A DNA stretch of 64,000 bases, from the NCBI GenBank assembly GCA_002439755.1, contig DJPH01000048.1, positions 19,532 through 83,531 of the forward strand, given 5' to 3'. Below the pieces are notes generated by a model, which did no database searches, was not told the DNA's origin, and saw only the letters and a list, made by a program, of their open reading frames with translations. This DNA comes from Prevotellaceae bacterium UBA6417. Lineage in GTDB: Bacteria > Bacteroidota > Bacteroidia > Bacteroidales > Bacteroidaceae. The translations under genes were made by a program, and so were the position numbers. Below are positions 44,524 through 54,119 of this stretch, one piece after another. The first letter of the stretch is position 1; every line of letters starts with the position of its first letter.

Positions 44524-45828
44524 TTATTTTTCCGAGTCGGCCGTTTTGCTGACGCGGCTGCCGATAAGTGCATAGAACAAAATATAGGCTGCACAGATAA
44601 GAACTACGATGTAGCTGGTGAGGAAGCTGCCTGTAAGGTCGGCAACCCATCCCTGAAGAGGTACGAGAATGGCACCGCCGAATACCATCGTCATAAACAT
44701 GCCGCTGGCAAATTCGGTATACTTGCCAAGTCCCTCAACTGCCATGTTGAAGATGCCGCCCCACATGACTGAGGTGCAAAGACCGCCAAGAACAAGGAAA
44801 AGAATACCAACAGGAACCTGAGCAGTTGTGAATGAACCGGTTGATCCTTCAAATCCGGCGATGGATACAAGCGTATCGGTAGGAGCAAACATGCCAATCA
44901 AAACAAATATGATGACAACGGATGCCAAAACTGCAACTTGAGTACGGCTGGAAACCTTGCCTCCGATCAAACCGCCGACGAAACGTCCGCAAAGCATCAG
45001 CAACCAATATACGCCCGCAATGGTAGCCGCGATGCCTGCATCCATACCAAATCCGGGGGCAAGGCCGTCTGCTACTTCTTTTGGGGTAGACAAATACTGA
45101 AGGACATAGGTGGGAAGACCAACTTCAACACCTAAATAAAGGAAAATGGCAAGAATACCAAGATTGAAGTGGCGGTATTTGAAAGCTCCGGTAGTAGCTT
45201 TTTCGTCTCCGCTTGTTGCAATACTAGGCTCGGGAATCTTGGCAATTGCCAAAACAACAAATACGATGGCAAAAATAGCCAAGGCAATGAACAAAGCAGG
45301 GGTGGCATTGCTGATTTGTGCCTTGCTTACATCTCCAATCATTGCACCGACCAAGATGGTTACTGCAGTTGCGGCTAATGAATTACATACACCGCCAAAT
45401 TGAATGAGCTGATTACCTTTATTGCCACCGCCACCGAGAGTATTCAACATCGGGTTAACAACGCAGTTAAGCATACACATGCAGAATCCTGCAATGAAAG
45501 CACCTATCAAATAAACAGGAAAGCTCTGTACACTGTCCCAGCCTGAAACATATTCCAGGAATACACCGGTAAATCCGATGGCAATAGCGAGGAGAGCCGT
45601 CTTTTTATATCCAATCTTCTTTAAAAGAAGGCCCGAAGGAATACCCATGACCAAATAGGCAAAGAAATTAGCAAAGTTACCTAACTGTGCCTCGAAATTG
45701 GACACGTGAAATTGATTCTTGACAATGACGCCCATTGGGTTGCAAAGATTGGTTACGAATGCAATCATTGCAAACAATAGGAACATCATGATAATAGGAA
45801 TTACATTTGATTTGTTTGAATTACTCAT
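44524..45828 (-). CDS. MFS sugar transporter, probable galactose/glucose permease
   Basis: A 434-residue protein with twelve membrane helices of the FucP/GluP branch of the major facilitator superfamily. NPMLNTLGGGGNKGNQLIQFG is the conserved central motif in this branch. Its place between galM and galK points to galactose as the main substrate (inference from context). Confidence 0.88.
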   Translation of the reverse strand: MSNSNKSNVIPIIMMFLLFAMIAFVTNLCNPMGVIVKNQFHVSNFEAQLGNFANFFAYLVMGIPSGLLLKKIGYKKTALLAIAIGFTGVFLEYVSGWDSVQSFPVYLIGAFIAGFCMCMLNCVVNPMLNTLGGGGNKGNQLIQFGGVCNSLAATAVTILVGAMIGDVSKAQISNATPALFIALAIFAIVFVVLAIAKIPEPSIATSGDEKATTGAFKYRHFNLGILAIFLYLGVEVGLPTYVLQYLSTPKEVADGLAPGFGMDAGIAATIAGVYWLLMLCGRFVGGLIGGKVSSRTQVAVLASVVIIFVLIGMFAPTDTLVSIAGFEGSTGSFTTAQVPVGILFLVLGGLCTSVMWGGIFNMAVEGLGKYTEFASGMFMTMVFGGAILVPLQGWVADLTGSFLTSYIVVLICAAYILFYALIGSRVSKTADSEK

Positions 45829-45866
45829 AAACTTTAGTATTTAAATTGTTTGTATTTTCAGTTTCG

Positions 45867-46955
45867 TTATTCTACACCGAATTTGTACATAGTCTTTTGA
45901 CGATAAGTCTCTCCGGGACTGAGCACAGTGGAGGGGAAATATGGGTGATTGGGAGAATCAGGGAAATGCTGTGCCTCAAAACAAAGGGCACTACGTCGAG
46001 GGAATGTCGCTCCGTTTTGGCCGGGGAAACCTGTTGCCCAGTTGTCCGAGTAGAATTGTAGGCCGGGTTCTGTTGTATATACTTCCATTGTGCGTCCACT
46101 TTTTGGCTCGATGATTTTTGCAGCAAAGCTGAATTCACCGGGTTCTTTCTTGTTAAGAACGAAGCAATGGTCATAGCCGGCTCCATTCTTTGTCTGTTCA
46201 TTATCAGTATCAATACGCTCGCCAACAACATGGGGCGTTGTGAAATCGAAAGGAGTTCCTTTGACACTCCGAATTTCGCCTGTAGGAATGGAGGTCTCGT
46301 CTATAGGAATATAGAAATTTGCATTGATAGTGCAGATGGTGTCCATGGCAGATGGTGTTGGATTGGCAATGCCTGCCAACGAGAAAAAACCATGGCTGGT
46401 CATATTGACGATGGTCTTCTTGTCAGTTGTTCCTTCGTAATCAATGATAAGCTCATCATCATTTGTCCAAGTATACATGACATTCATAGTGAGTTTGCCT
46501 GGGAAACCTTCTTCTCCATCTGCAGAAATATACTTAAGAGCGAGAGCCTGTTCATTTAATTGTTTGGCATCCCAAACCCTGGCATGAAAACCTGTTGGCC
46601 CTCCGTGAAGATGGTTGGGGCCATTGTTGATAGCAAGAGTATATTCTTTACTATCTAAAAAGAATTTTCCCCGGCAAATTCGGTTTCCGTATCGGCCTAC
46701 CAAAGTGCTGAGGAAAGGTTCCGGACTGTTAATTACGCCTTCGATACTGTCGTGTCCTTGTATTACATTGGCTAATGTTCCTTTTTTGTCAGGTACCATA
46801 ATACCAACCAAAGCACCGCCATAGTTTGTGACTGCTATTTCGTGACCTTTTTTGTTTTTGAGGATATAGAGGGCGGTTTTTTTGCCTTCCATCTCTTTTT
46901 CAAAGGCTTGTGGCGACAGACCGCAAATGTTGTTCTGTATTTCTTCCTGCATCAT
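45867..46955 (-). CDS. galM: Aldose 1-epimerase (mutarotase)
   Basis: A 362-residue protein. NGPNHLHGGPTGFHARVWDA and the later GYDHCFVLNKKEP hold the catalytic His residues, and LQFYSDNWATG is the third motif with the Glu/Asp region following. It interconverts alpha and beta galactose before GalK. First gene of the operon, behind a consensus promoter at 46990-47020. ATG-ATG doublet at the start; the first is used here. Confidence 0.95.
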   Translation of the reverse strand: MMQEEIQNNICGLSPQAFEKEMEGKKTALYILKNKKGHEIAVTNYGGALVGIMVPDKKGTLANVIQGHDSIEGVINSPEPFLSTLVGRYGNRICRGKFFLDSKEYTLAINNGPNHLHGGPTGFHARVWDAKQLNEQALALKYISADGEEGFPGKLTMNVMYTWTNDDELIIDYEGTTDKKTIVNMTSHGFFSLAGIANPTPSAMDTICTINANFYIPIDETSIPTGEIRSVKGTPFDFTTPHVVGERIDTDNEQTKNGAGYDHCFVLNKKEPGEFSFAAKIIEPKSGRTMEVYTTEPGLQFYSDNWATGFPGQNGATFPRRSALCFEAQHFPDSPNHPYFPSTVLSPGETYRQKTMYKFGVE

Positions 46956-46989
46956 TTCTTTATTTTAGCTTATTGATAAATTGAGATTG

Positions 46990-47020
46990 CAAATATACTC
47001 AATCGAATCAAGTTTGCAAA
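46990..47020 (-). promoter_or_regulatory. galM-transporter-galK promoter
   Basis: -7 box TATATTTG at 46990-46997 and -33 box TTTG at 47017-47020 with a 19-base spacer. Overlapping inverted sequence TTTGCAAA at 47013-47020 is short and may be chance. Confidence 0.85.
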
Positions 47021-47038
47021 AAAAAGAACGGGAAAAAA

Positions 47039-48334
47039 TTAGTTTTGTGATAAAAAAGAGAGGAAATCGGCTACGATGTAACTGCTTCCCCCAACAAAGA
47101 TAAAATCATTGTTAGTTGAATCGCGAAGTGCTGCTTGATAGGCTTCCTTTACATTGGGATAACAGTATCCATTTAAATCAAATTGTTCTGCCGTTTGTTG
47201 TAGGTCTTTTTCGTCTAAGGCGCGTTTGATGTGTGCTTTGGTAAAGTAGTAGATTGCATTTTTTGGCAACAAGGACAATACTGCACGAATGTCCTTGTCG
47301 CTCACCATACCGAGAACAATGCGAAGCTTCTTGTATGTTTGCGCCTTGAGCTGCTTGCTGATATAAACGAATCCACCTTCATTGTGTCCGGTATCACATA
47401 CAACGGTTGGGTTATCGCTTATTTTTTGCCAACGTCCTTGTAGGCCTGTTAACTTACATACATTGGAAAATCCTGAATATATATTTTCGTCTGTAATTTT
47501 CAAACCGATTTTGCGGAGTTCTATGATGGCGTGTATTATGGTATTTGTATTCTTTTCTTGACAGAGGCCGCCAAGTTCTCCATGCAATGTGCCCAACGAA
47601 ACAGTTCTGTAGTCGCGACTTCCATCGTTGTAGTTGCTTGTCGATTCTATAATTTGAGGATAATCTTCTGCGAACACGATGGACGCATGTACTTTCGATG
47701 CAGTCTGCTCAAATATTGAAAGAGTTTCTGGAGTTGACTCACCTATTATTATAGGTGTTTTGTCTTTGATGATTCCGGCCTTTTCTTTTGCAATTTGTTC
47801 CAAAGTGCTGCCTAAGAATTGCATGTGGTCAAGGCTGATGTTCGTAATAATTGATAGGATAGGGCGTATGATGTTGGTGCAGTCGAGTCGGCCGCCCATT
47901 CCTGTCTCTATTACTGCAATATCTACTTTTTCGTCTTTAAAGTACTTGAAAGCTAAGGCTGTCGTTAGCTCGAAAAATGATGGATGCAACGGTTCGAAAA
48001 AACTTCTTTCCTCTTTAACGAACTTAATAACATAATTTTCCGGCAAAGGTTGCCCATTGATGCGTATCCTTTCTCTGAAGCTTTTAAGATGAGGCGATGT
48101 ATATAAACCCGTGCGCAATCCTGCGGCTTGCAATATGGCCGCTAAAGTATGTGCGCACGATCCCTTTCCGTTTGTTCCTGCAATGTGTATCGTTTGATAG
48201 GCCTTGTGAGGGTGTCCGAAATGGACATCAAGTGCTTGGGTATTATATAAACCTTCTTTATAACCGTCTTTTCCTATATTTTGAAAAAGGGGAGCGCTAT
48301 TGTATAAATACTCGATTGTCTCTTCGTAATTCAC
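47039..48334 (-). CDS. folC: Folylpolyglutamate/dihydrofolate synthase
   Basis: A 431-residue Mur-ligase-type enzyme. The P-loop is GTNGKGSCAHTLAAIL, and HMQFLGSTLEQIAKEKAGIIK follows. It adds glutamates to folates, and perhaps makes dihydrofolate too. Translation starts with GTG directly after the dnaJ stop codon (TAA then GTG, no gap), so translation is probably coupled to dnaJ. Confidence 0.95.
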   Translation of the reverse strand: MNYEETIEYLYNSAPLFQNIGKDGYKEGLYNTQALDVHFGHPHKAYQTIHIAGTNGKGSCAHTLAAILQAAGLRTGLYTSPHLKSFRERIRINGQPLPENYVIKFVKEERSFFEPLHPSFFELTTALAFKYFKDEKVDIAVIETGMGGRLDCTNIIRPILSIITNISLDHMQFLGSTLEQIAKEKAGIIKDKTPIIIGESTPETLSIFEQTASKVHASIVFAEDYPQIIESTSNYNDGSRDYRTVSLGTLHGELGGLCQEKNTNTIIHAIIELRKIGLKITDENIYSGFSNVCKLTGLQGRWQKISDNPTVVCDTGHNEGGFVYISKQLKAQTYKKLRIVLGMVSDKDIRAVLSLLPKNAIYYFTKAHIKRALDEKDLQQTAEQFDLNGYCYPNVKEAYQAALRDSTNNDFIFVGGSSYIVADFLSFLSQN

Positions 48335-49489
48335 TTAGTCAAAGAATGTCTTGAACTTTTGAAAGATTTTTGTCCTTAACGATTCGTTTGGAACTATATT
48401 TTCGTTGGCTTTGATTGCTTCAAAGTGCTTCTTTTCTTCTGCGGAAAGTTTTTCAGGAATGTAAACGCTGATTTTCACTACAAGATCCCCATTTCCGCTT
48501 CCATATCCTTTGATGGCAGGAAGTCCTTTTCCACGAAGGCGCAGGACTTTTCCCGGTTGTGTACCCGGTTCGATTTTTATACGCGCTTTTCCATCGAGGG
48601 TCGGAACTGTTACCGTGTCGCCTAAAGTGGCCTGTGGTACAGAAAGGAGCAAATTATAAATTAAATCGTTATCATCTCTGATAAAAGTTTTGTCTTCTTG
48701 TTCTTCGATGATTACCTGTATATCACCGGGAATGCCATTGTGTCTTCCTGCATTTCCTTTTCCGGGTATGTTAATAATCATGTTATCGCCAACGCCGGCC
48801 GGAATGTTGATGTCTACGATTTCTTCACCACGCACAACGCCTTCGCCTTGGCAATGGGGACATTTGTTTTTGATGATTTGGCCTTCGCCATGGCATGTCG
48901 GGCATACGCTTTGTGTTTGCATCATGCCGAATAAGCTTTGGCGTACTTTATTAATGTAGCCGGTTCCATGGCAGTCCGGACATGTAGTCTTTTGTGAGCC
49001 CTTTTCACATCCGCTTCCGTGACAGTCCGGACATACTATGTACTTTTTTACCTTTATTTTTTTTGTAACACCTGTACTTATTTCCTGCAAAGTCAGCTTC
49101 ATCCGTATTCGCAGGTCGCTTCCTCTGAATTGTGGCTGATTGGTTTGAGCACGATTGCTGTAATTACCTCCAAATCCGCTGAATCCGTGTCCACCGAAGA
49201 TGTCACCGAACATCGAAAAGATGTCATCCATATTCATCCCTTGCCCACCGAATCCGGCGTTGCCGTTTACACCTTCCGGCCCGAATTGGTCGTAACGTGC
49301 ACGTTTGTTAGCGTCATGTAACACATCGTAGGCTTCAGCTGCTTCTTTGAACTTTTCTTCGGCTTCTTTATTGTCGGGATTCCGATCCGGATGATATTTT
49401 ATGGCTAACTTTTTGTATGCTATCTTTATTTCTTCTTCTGTCGCGTTTTTCGCTACGCCAAGTACTTCGTAATAGTCTCTTTTTGGCAT
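48335..49489 (-). CDS. dnaJ: Chaperone protein DnaJ
   Basis: A 384-residue type I J-protein: J domain with HPD (KYHPDRNPDN), a Gly/Phe-rich linker, four CxxCxGxG zinc repeats between about residues 155 and 225, and the C-terminal substrate domain. It feeds unfolded proteins to DnaK with help from GrpE, encoded just upstream. Confidence 0.98.
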   Translation of the reverse strand: MPKRDYYEVLGVAKNATEEEIKIAYKKLAIKYHPDRNPDNKEAEEKFKEAAEAYDVLHDANKRARYDQFGPEGVNGNAGFGGQGMNMDDIFSMFGDIFGGHGFSGFGGNYSNRAQTNQPQFRGSDLRIRMKLTLQEISTGVTKKIKVKKYIVCPDCHGSGCEKGSQKTTCPDCHGTGYINKVRQSLFGMMQTQSVCPTCHGEGQIIKNKCPHCQGEGVVRGEEIVDINIPAGVGDNMIINIPGKGNAGRHNGIPGDIQVIIEEQEDKTFIRDDNDLIYNLLLSVPQATLGDTVTVPTLDGKARIKIEPGTQPGKVLRLRGKGLPAIKGYGSGNGDLVVKISVYIPEKLSAEEKKHFEAIKANENIVPNESLRTKIFQKFKTFFD

Positions 49490-49522
49490 GATTGCTTATT
49501 TCAGTGTGTGTGCCTGTTTCTT

Positions 49523-50107
49523 TTACTGTCCGATAGCTACTTTTGCATGACGTATAACTTTGTCATTCAGAGTGTAGCCGGTTTGTACGCAGTCCAATAC
49601 TTTTCCTTTTTGTTCTGATGATTGAGCCGGTACCATTGCTATGGCTTCGTGGAAGTCTGTGTCGAAATCCTTATTGCTCGTTTCGATTTTTTTAAGTCCT
49701 TGCGACTCCAATGCTTTTTGCAGTTTTTGGAATACAAGTTTCAACCCTTCTTTCAAGGCTTCCACATCGTCCGACTTTTCTATGTTTTGAGCTGCTCTTT
49801 CCATGTCGTCTAATATAGGAAGTAATGTAGTAATCACTTTCTCACCTCCGTTCAGAATCAGCTCTGACTTTTCCTTGAGGGTGCGTTTGCGGTAGTTATC
49901 AAATTCGGCTACTTGCCGCAGGTATTTGTCTTTCAGCTCAGCTACTTGCTTTTCCAATTGCTCCACTTTGTCGGCGCAATCTTTTGGGGAGTCGGCAATA
50001 GCTTGCGACTCTTTTTCTTCTGCAGTTTGCGCTTTTGTCTGTGGCTTTTCCTGCCCTTCTGTATTATTTATTTGTCCTTTGTTTTTCTTGTCTTTTGAAT
50101 TACCCAT
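49523..50107 (-). CDS. grpE: Nucleotide exchange factor GrpE
   Basis: A 194-residue protein: charged low-complexity N-terminus, long coiled coil (LEKQVAELKDKYLRQVAEFD), then AEFDNYRKRTLKE and the beta domain ending TGYTLNDKVIRHAKVAIGQ. It releases ADP from DnaK. It is 33 bases upstream of dnaJ. Confidence 0.97.
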   Translation of the reverse strand: MGNSKDKKNKGQINNTEGQEKPQTKAQTAEEKESQAIADSPKDCADKVEQLEKQVAELKDKYLRQVAEFDNYRKRTLKEKSELILNGGEKVITTLLPILDDMERAAQNIEKSDDVEALKEGLKLVFQKLQKALESQGLKKIETSNKDFDTDFHEAIAMVPAQSSEQKGKVLDCVQTGYTLNDKVIRHAKVAIGQ

Positions 50108-50164
50108 GGCTTGTATATGTTTTGTTTACTATAGTGTTATAGCAAACTTCATACCAAACAAATG

Positions 50165-51781
50165 CTATTTGCCATATAGTTTTTGCCGGAGTTCTTTAAT
50201 ATGGTCATCTGCTATATAGTCTTCATAGTTCATCAGTTTGTCTATGCTTCCGTTTGGTGTCAGTTCTATAATGCGGTCTGCCAGAGATTCTATGAATTCG
50301 TGGTCATGGCTTGCAAAAAGCAGGTTCCCTTTGTAAAGTTTCAGGTTGTTGTTGAATGCCTGAATGCTTTCCAAATCCAGGTGGTTGGTCGGTGTGTCCA
50401 ATATCAGACAGTTGGCATTTTTCAGTTGCATGCGCGCAATCATCAGTCGCATGCGTTCGCCGCCTGACAGTACGTTTACCTTTTTCAGAATTTCTTCTCC
50501 GGAGAATAGCATCCTTCCCAAGAAAGCTTTGAAGTATACTTCATTGCCTTCTGCAAACTGGCTCAGCCATTCCAGCATGTTGAAGTTGGTGTTGAAAAAC
50601 GGTGTGTTGTCTAATGGTAGATATGCGGTAGTGATGGTTACACCCCATTTATAGGTGCCAGCCGCAGCTTGCTGGTTACCATTGATAATCTCGAATAGCG
50701 CGGTCATGGCTCTCGGGTCACGACTTAGAAATACCACTTTCTGTCCTTTCTCTATGTTGAAGTTCAAATTGTCAAACAGCACAGTACCGTCTTCTGTCAC
50801 GGCTTTCAGGTCGTGAACTTCCAAAATTTGGTTGCCCGGTTCGCGGTCCATTTGAAAGATGATTCCCGGATATTTGCGTGTAGAAGGTTGAATTTCTTCG
50901 ATGTTCAGCTTTTCCAGCATCTTTTTGCGGCTGGTGGTTTGTTTGCTCTTTGCCACATTGGCCGAAAAGCGGCGTATAAACTCTTCCAGTTCTTTTCTCT
51001 TTTCTTCTGCTTTTTGTCGTTGGTTTTGTTGTTGGCGCAGAGCCAGCTGGCTTGATTGATACCAGAAACTGTAATTGCCGGCATACAAAGTCACTTTTCC
51101 GTAGTCTACATCCACTGTATGGGTTGATACCGCATCCAGGAAGTGACGGTCGTGGCTTACTACGAGTACCGTATGCTCGTAGTTGCCAAGATATTCTTCC
51201 AACCATTCGACGGTCTCCAAATCAAGGTCATTGGTCGGCTCATCAAGCAACAGATTGTCGGGGTTGCCAAACAGGGCTTGAGCCAGCATTACGCGTACTT
51301 TCTCTTTTCCGCTCAGTTCGCCCATCAGCATCTGGTGTTTGTCATCTTTAATGCCCAATTGTTCCAACAATGTGGCGGCATCGCTTTCAGCATCGTAACC
51401 ACCCATGTTGGCAAACTTTTCTTCCAGCTCGGCAACCTTCATACCGTCTTCTTCGCTGAAGTCGGGCTTTGCATAGAGAGCTTCGCGTTCTTTGGCAACG
51501 TCCCACAATTCCTTGTATCCCATCAATACGGTGTCAAGCACCTTATACTCGTCAAATTTAAAGTGGTCTTGGCTCAGTACACTCAGACGTTCGCCCGGGC
51601 CTATTTCAATGTTGCCCTTGCTTGTTTCCAGTTCGCCCGATATCGCGCGGAGCAAGGTGCTTTTTCCTGCTCCGTTGGCACCGATAATGCCGTAGATGTT
51701 TCCGTTGGTGAACTTTAAATTAACGTCTTTGTATAAGACTTGGCGGCCAAATTGAATGGCTAGATCTGTTATTGTAATCAT
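50165..51781 (-). CDS. ABC-F family ATPase with degenerate second ATP site
   Basis: A 538-residue soluble protein with two ATPase domains and a charged helical linker (about residues 240-300), as in YbiT-type ABC-F translation factors. Domain 1 is complete: Walker A GIIGANGAGKST (Lys40), signature LSGKEK, Walker B LLLDEPTNDLD (Glu181). Domain 2 has lost Walker A (VVFLSRDPRAMTALFEI at 349-365, no GKS/T) and has Thr463 in place of the catalytic Glu (LILDTPTNHLD), while its signature LSGGERMRL is kept. So one composite site is likely inactive. ABC-F proteins act at the ribosomal E site. Promoter -7 box TAATTTTG is at 51800-51807; grpE follows 57 bases downstream. Confidence 0.9.
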   Translation of the reverse strand: MITITDLAIQFGRQVLYKDVNLKFTNGNIYGIIGANGAGKSTLLRAISGELETSKGNIEIGPGERLSVLSQDHFKFDEYKVLDTVLMGYKELWDVAKEREALYAKPDFSEEDGMKVAELEEKFANMGGYDAESDAATLLEQLGIKDDKHQMLMGELSGKEKVRVMLAQALFGNPDNLLLDEPTNDLDLETVEWLEEYLGNYEHTVLVVSHDRHFLDAVSTHTVDVDYGKVTLYAGNYSFWYQSSQLALRQQQNQRQKAEEKRKELEEFIRRFSANVAKSKQTTSRKKMLEKLNIEEIQPSTRKYPGIIFQMDREPGNQILEVHDLKAVTEDGTVLFDNLNFNIEKGQKVVFLSRDPRAMTALFEIINGNQQAAAGTYKWGVTITTAYLPLDNTPFFNTNFNMLEWLSQFAEGNEVYFKAFLGRMLFSGEEILKKVNVLSGGERMRLMIARMQLKNANCLILDTPTNHLDLESIQAFNNNLKLYKGNLLFASHDHEFIESLADRIIELTPNGSIDKLMNYEDYIADDHIKELRQKLYGK

Positions 51782-51868
51782 CTTTGCTTATTTGGAGTGC
51801 AAAATTACTCAAAATCGCCGAGACGGGCGAATCTTTTCATTAAAAAGCCATTCCGTAGCATTTTGCAG

Positions 51869-51898
51869 TTTGTCAGTCTGATTTTAATTGTAACTTTG
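51869..51898 (+). promoter_or_regulatory. Promoter of the PCMD lipoprotein gene
   Basis: TTTG at 51869-51872, 18-base spacer, TAACTTTG at 51891-51898; 23 bases before the ATG. Confidence 0.75.
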
Positions 51899-51921
51899 CG
51901 CTGTTTTTCAATAGTGTCATT

Positions 51922-53112
51922 ATGTGTCGTTTACCTTTACATGTAATCTTATCACGGTATTGTTCTTGTTGTGTTGTGGCTCTTTCGGGTCTGATTGGTG
52001 TTGGCATTTTTTCTTCTTGCATAAAGGATGAGCCGCTCAATTCCGAGTGTGACATCGAAAAGGCCTATGTGCATGTTGATAATCCGTCAGATGTTTTTTT
52101 CAATGCGACCGATACATTGATAGATGTCCTCTATAGCGAGGATTTCATTCGTTTTCGCGTGCGCAAGGATGCCGACCTGACCCGGATGGCTCCCATGTTC
52201 CGCATTACGGAAGGAGCTACGGTTGAGCCGGCAAGCGGTTCCGTACACGATTTCAGCGATGGCCCCGTTGCATATGCAGTGACATCGCAGGATAGAAAGT
52301 GGAAGCGTACGTATTATGTACTGTTCGAGAAATACAGCAGTACCGTCAGCGATACCATCAGGTTCGATTTCGAGAATTACCGCATCAAGAGCTCTTCCGA
52401 ACGTTATTACATATGGACCGAAAATGCGGGCGATACCACGGCTTCTGCCGGCTGGGACTCGGGAAATGGCGGCTTTTGGATGGTAAAGAGCAAGTCTGCT
52501 CCTGATCAGTATCCTACGACCGTGCTCGAAGAGGGCGTTTCCGGCAATGGTGTGCGCCTTACTACACGTGATACCGGTCCTTTAGGATTAATAAAGAATA
52601 TGCCGCTTGCTGCCGGAAACTTGTTTCTCGGCCGATTTGATGTGCGCATGGCATTGGTCGATGCCATGAAGGCGACACAGTTTGGCGTGCCTTTTGACAA
52701 ACAGCCTACCTGCATTGAAGGATACTATAAGTATAAACCCGGAGAGAAGTTCCAGCGTCGCGACATGCAAATCGTCCCCGGCCGTATAGACCAGGGAACT
52801 ATTTATGCCGTGCTCTATCGCAATACCGACAGCAACGGCAAACCGGTGGTGCTTTATGGTGACAATGTGCAGACAAGTCCCAATGTTGTGGCATTGGCCA
52901 GAGTTGATAATATCGTTGAGGCAGACCAGTGGCAGCATTTCAAGGTTGATTTTGATTATCGTGAAAACATCGATACCGATTTGCTGGCCAATTACGGCTA
53001 TAGCTTCACCTTGGTTTTCTCGTCAAGTATAGACGGTGGCAATTTTGAAGGTGCGATTGGCAGTACGCTGTGTGTCGACGAGGTGAAAGTGGTGTGTCTG
53101 AAAGAAATTTGA
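51922..53112 (+). CDS. PCMD domain lipoprotein
   Basis: A 396-residue protein whose N-terminus has a hydrophobic segment ending GIFSSC, a lipobox with Cys33 as the lipid site. Residues about 45-135 form a DUF4493/Ig-like segment (FRITEGATVEPASGSVHDFS), and residues about 145-395 match the PCMD domain (putative carbohydrate metabolism domain), with SGNGVRLTT and the final DEVKVV typical of its jelly-roll sheets. Binding to glycans at the surface is likely but unproven. The barrel protein gene follows after 20 bases. Confidence 0.8.
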   Translation: MCRLPLHVILSRYCSCCVVALSGLIGVGIFSSCIKDEPLNSECDIEKAYVHVDNPSDVFFNATDTLIDVLYSEDFIRFRVRKDADLTRMAPMFRITEGATVEPASGSVHDFSDGPVAYAVTSQDRKWKRTYYVLFEKYSSTVSDTIRFDFENYRIKSSSERYYIWTENAGDTTASAGWDSGNGGFWMVKSKSAPDQYPTTVLEEGVSGNGVRLTTRDTGPLGLIKNMPLAAGNLFLGRFDVRMALVDAMKATQFGVPFDKQPTCIEGYYKYKPGEKFQRRDMQIVPGRIDQGTIYAVLYRNTDSNGKPVVLYGDNVQTSPNVVALARVDNIVEADQWQHFKVDFDYRENIDTDLLANYGYSFTLVFSSSIDGGNFEGAIGSTLCVDEVKVVCLKEI

Positions 53113-53132
53113 ACCGATAAATGTGATTTGCG

Positions 53133-53894
53133 ATGAAGAGAAAGATAATTATGTTGTTGGCCACGGCGTGCATATCCTTGCAGGCTGCCGGAATGGACTG
53201 GCGTGGCCTTACAGACAGTCTTACTTATTTCGCCCGCTTGGGCTATAATGTCGGTGGAACAGCTCCCGTTGGTCTGCCGGCCTCCATACGAAAGTTGAAC
53301 AGCTATAAGATTCCTGCCAACATTTCGCTTGCTCTTGATGTCTATAAGCCCTTGGACGGTCGTTGGGGCATTATGGCAGGGCTTCATTTCGGAAACAAAG
53401 GCATGGAGACCGATGCGCGTGTGAAAAGCTACTATATGGAAATCACGCAAGGTGGCGAATCGCTTGAAGGCTACTTTACCGGAAACGTCTTGACCAAGGT
53501 CGAAGAATGGTTGGTCACTATTCCGATAGAAGCGGTTTATGACGTTTCACACTCTGTGCGTTTGCGTGTGGGGCCGTATGTTTCCTATGTACTTTCTCAC
53601 CATTTCCATGGCGATGCCTATGATGGTTATTTGCGCCGTGGTACGCCTGTGGGAGTTCGCGTCGACTTGGGAAACGAACCTGAAACACGTGGCAGCTACG
53701 ATTTTTCCGAACATATGAGAAAGTTCCAATTCGGCCTTCAAGCTGGAATGGACTATCAATTTTCACGCCGCTGGGGAGCTTATGCCGCTTTGTCATGGGG
53801 GCTTACGGGAGTCTTTAAAAGTGATTTCCATACCATCGAGCAGACGCTTTATCCCATTTACGGAACAATCGGTTTGAGTTACAAATTTCGCTGA
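53133..53894 (+). CDS. Outer-membrane beta-barrel protein (PorT-like family)
   Basis: A 253-residue protein with signal peptide (MKRKIIMLLATACISLQAAG) and alternating strands ending in LYPIYGTIGLSYKFR, a normal last strand for an outer-membrane barrel with terminal aromatic-Arg. It resembles the small PorT/OMP_b-brl_2 barrels of Bacteroidetes. It is co-transcribed with the PCMD lipoprotein, which it may hold or help export. The 225 bases that follow hold no gene; a short AGGC/GCCT hairpin is at about 53996-54010. Confidence 0.8.
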   Translation: MKRKIIMLLATACISLQAAGMDWRGLTDSLTYFARLGYNVGGTAPVGLPASIRKLNSYKIPANISLALDVYKPLDGRWGIMAGLHFGNKGMETDARVKSYYMEITQGGESLEGYFTGNVLTKVEEWLVTIPIEAVYDVSHSVRLRVGPYVSYVLSHHFHGDAYDGYLRRGTPVGVRVDLGNEPETRGSYDFSEHMRKFQFGLQAGMDYQFSRRWGAYAALSWGLTGVFKSDFHTIEQTLYPIYGTIGLSYKFR

Positions 53895-54119
53895 CGCAGC
53901 AAATAGAAAAACAGACGCAGTAGATTCGTTTTCCGACGCAGTCTTTTTTGACGGGAAATTTGCATTTCCCACTTTTCAAACGCGAAAGTGAAATGAGGCG
54001 CTTTTGCCTGCATATTGGCAGGAAATGCTTTTGCCTTATTGACTTTTTGAGTTGCCATATATTTTGTTCTAACGTTTATGGGTAACTTTGTATCTTAAAA
54101 AACAAATTGAATCATTCGT

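Noticed and set aside
46999..47020. TTTGCAAA at the galM promoter as a GalR-type operator
   Set aside because: Eight bases of symmetry at an AT-rich -33 box is too short to claim an operator.
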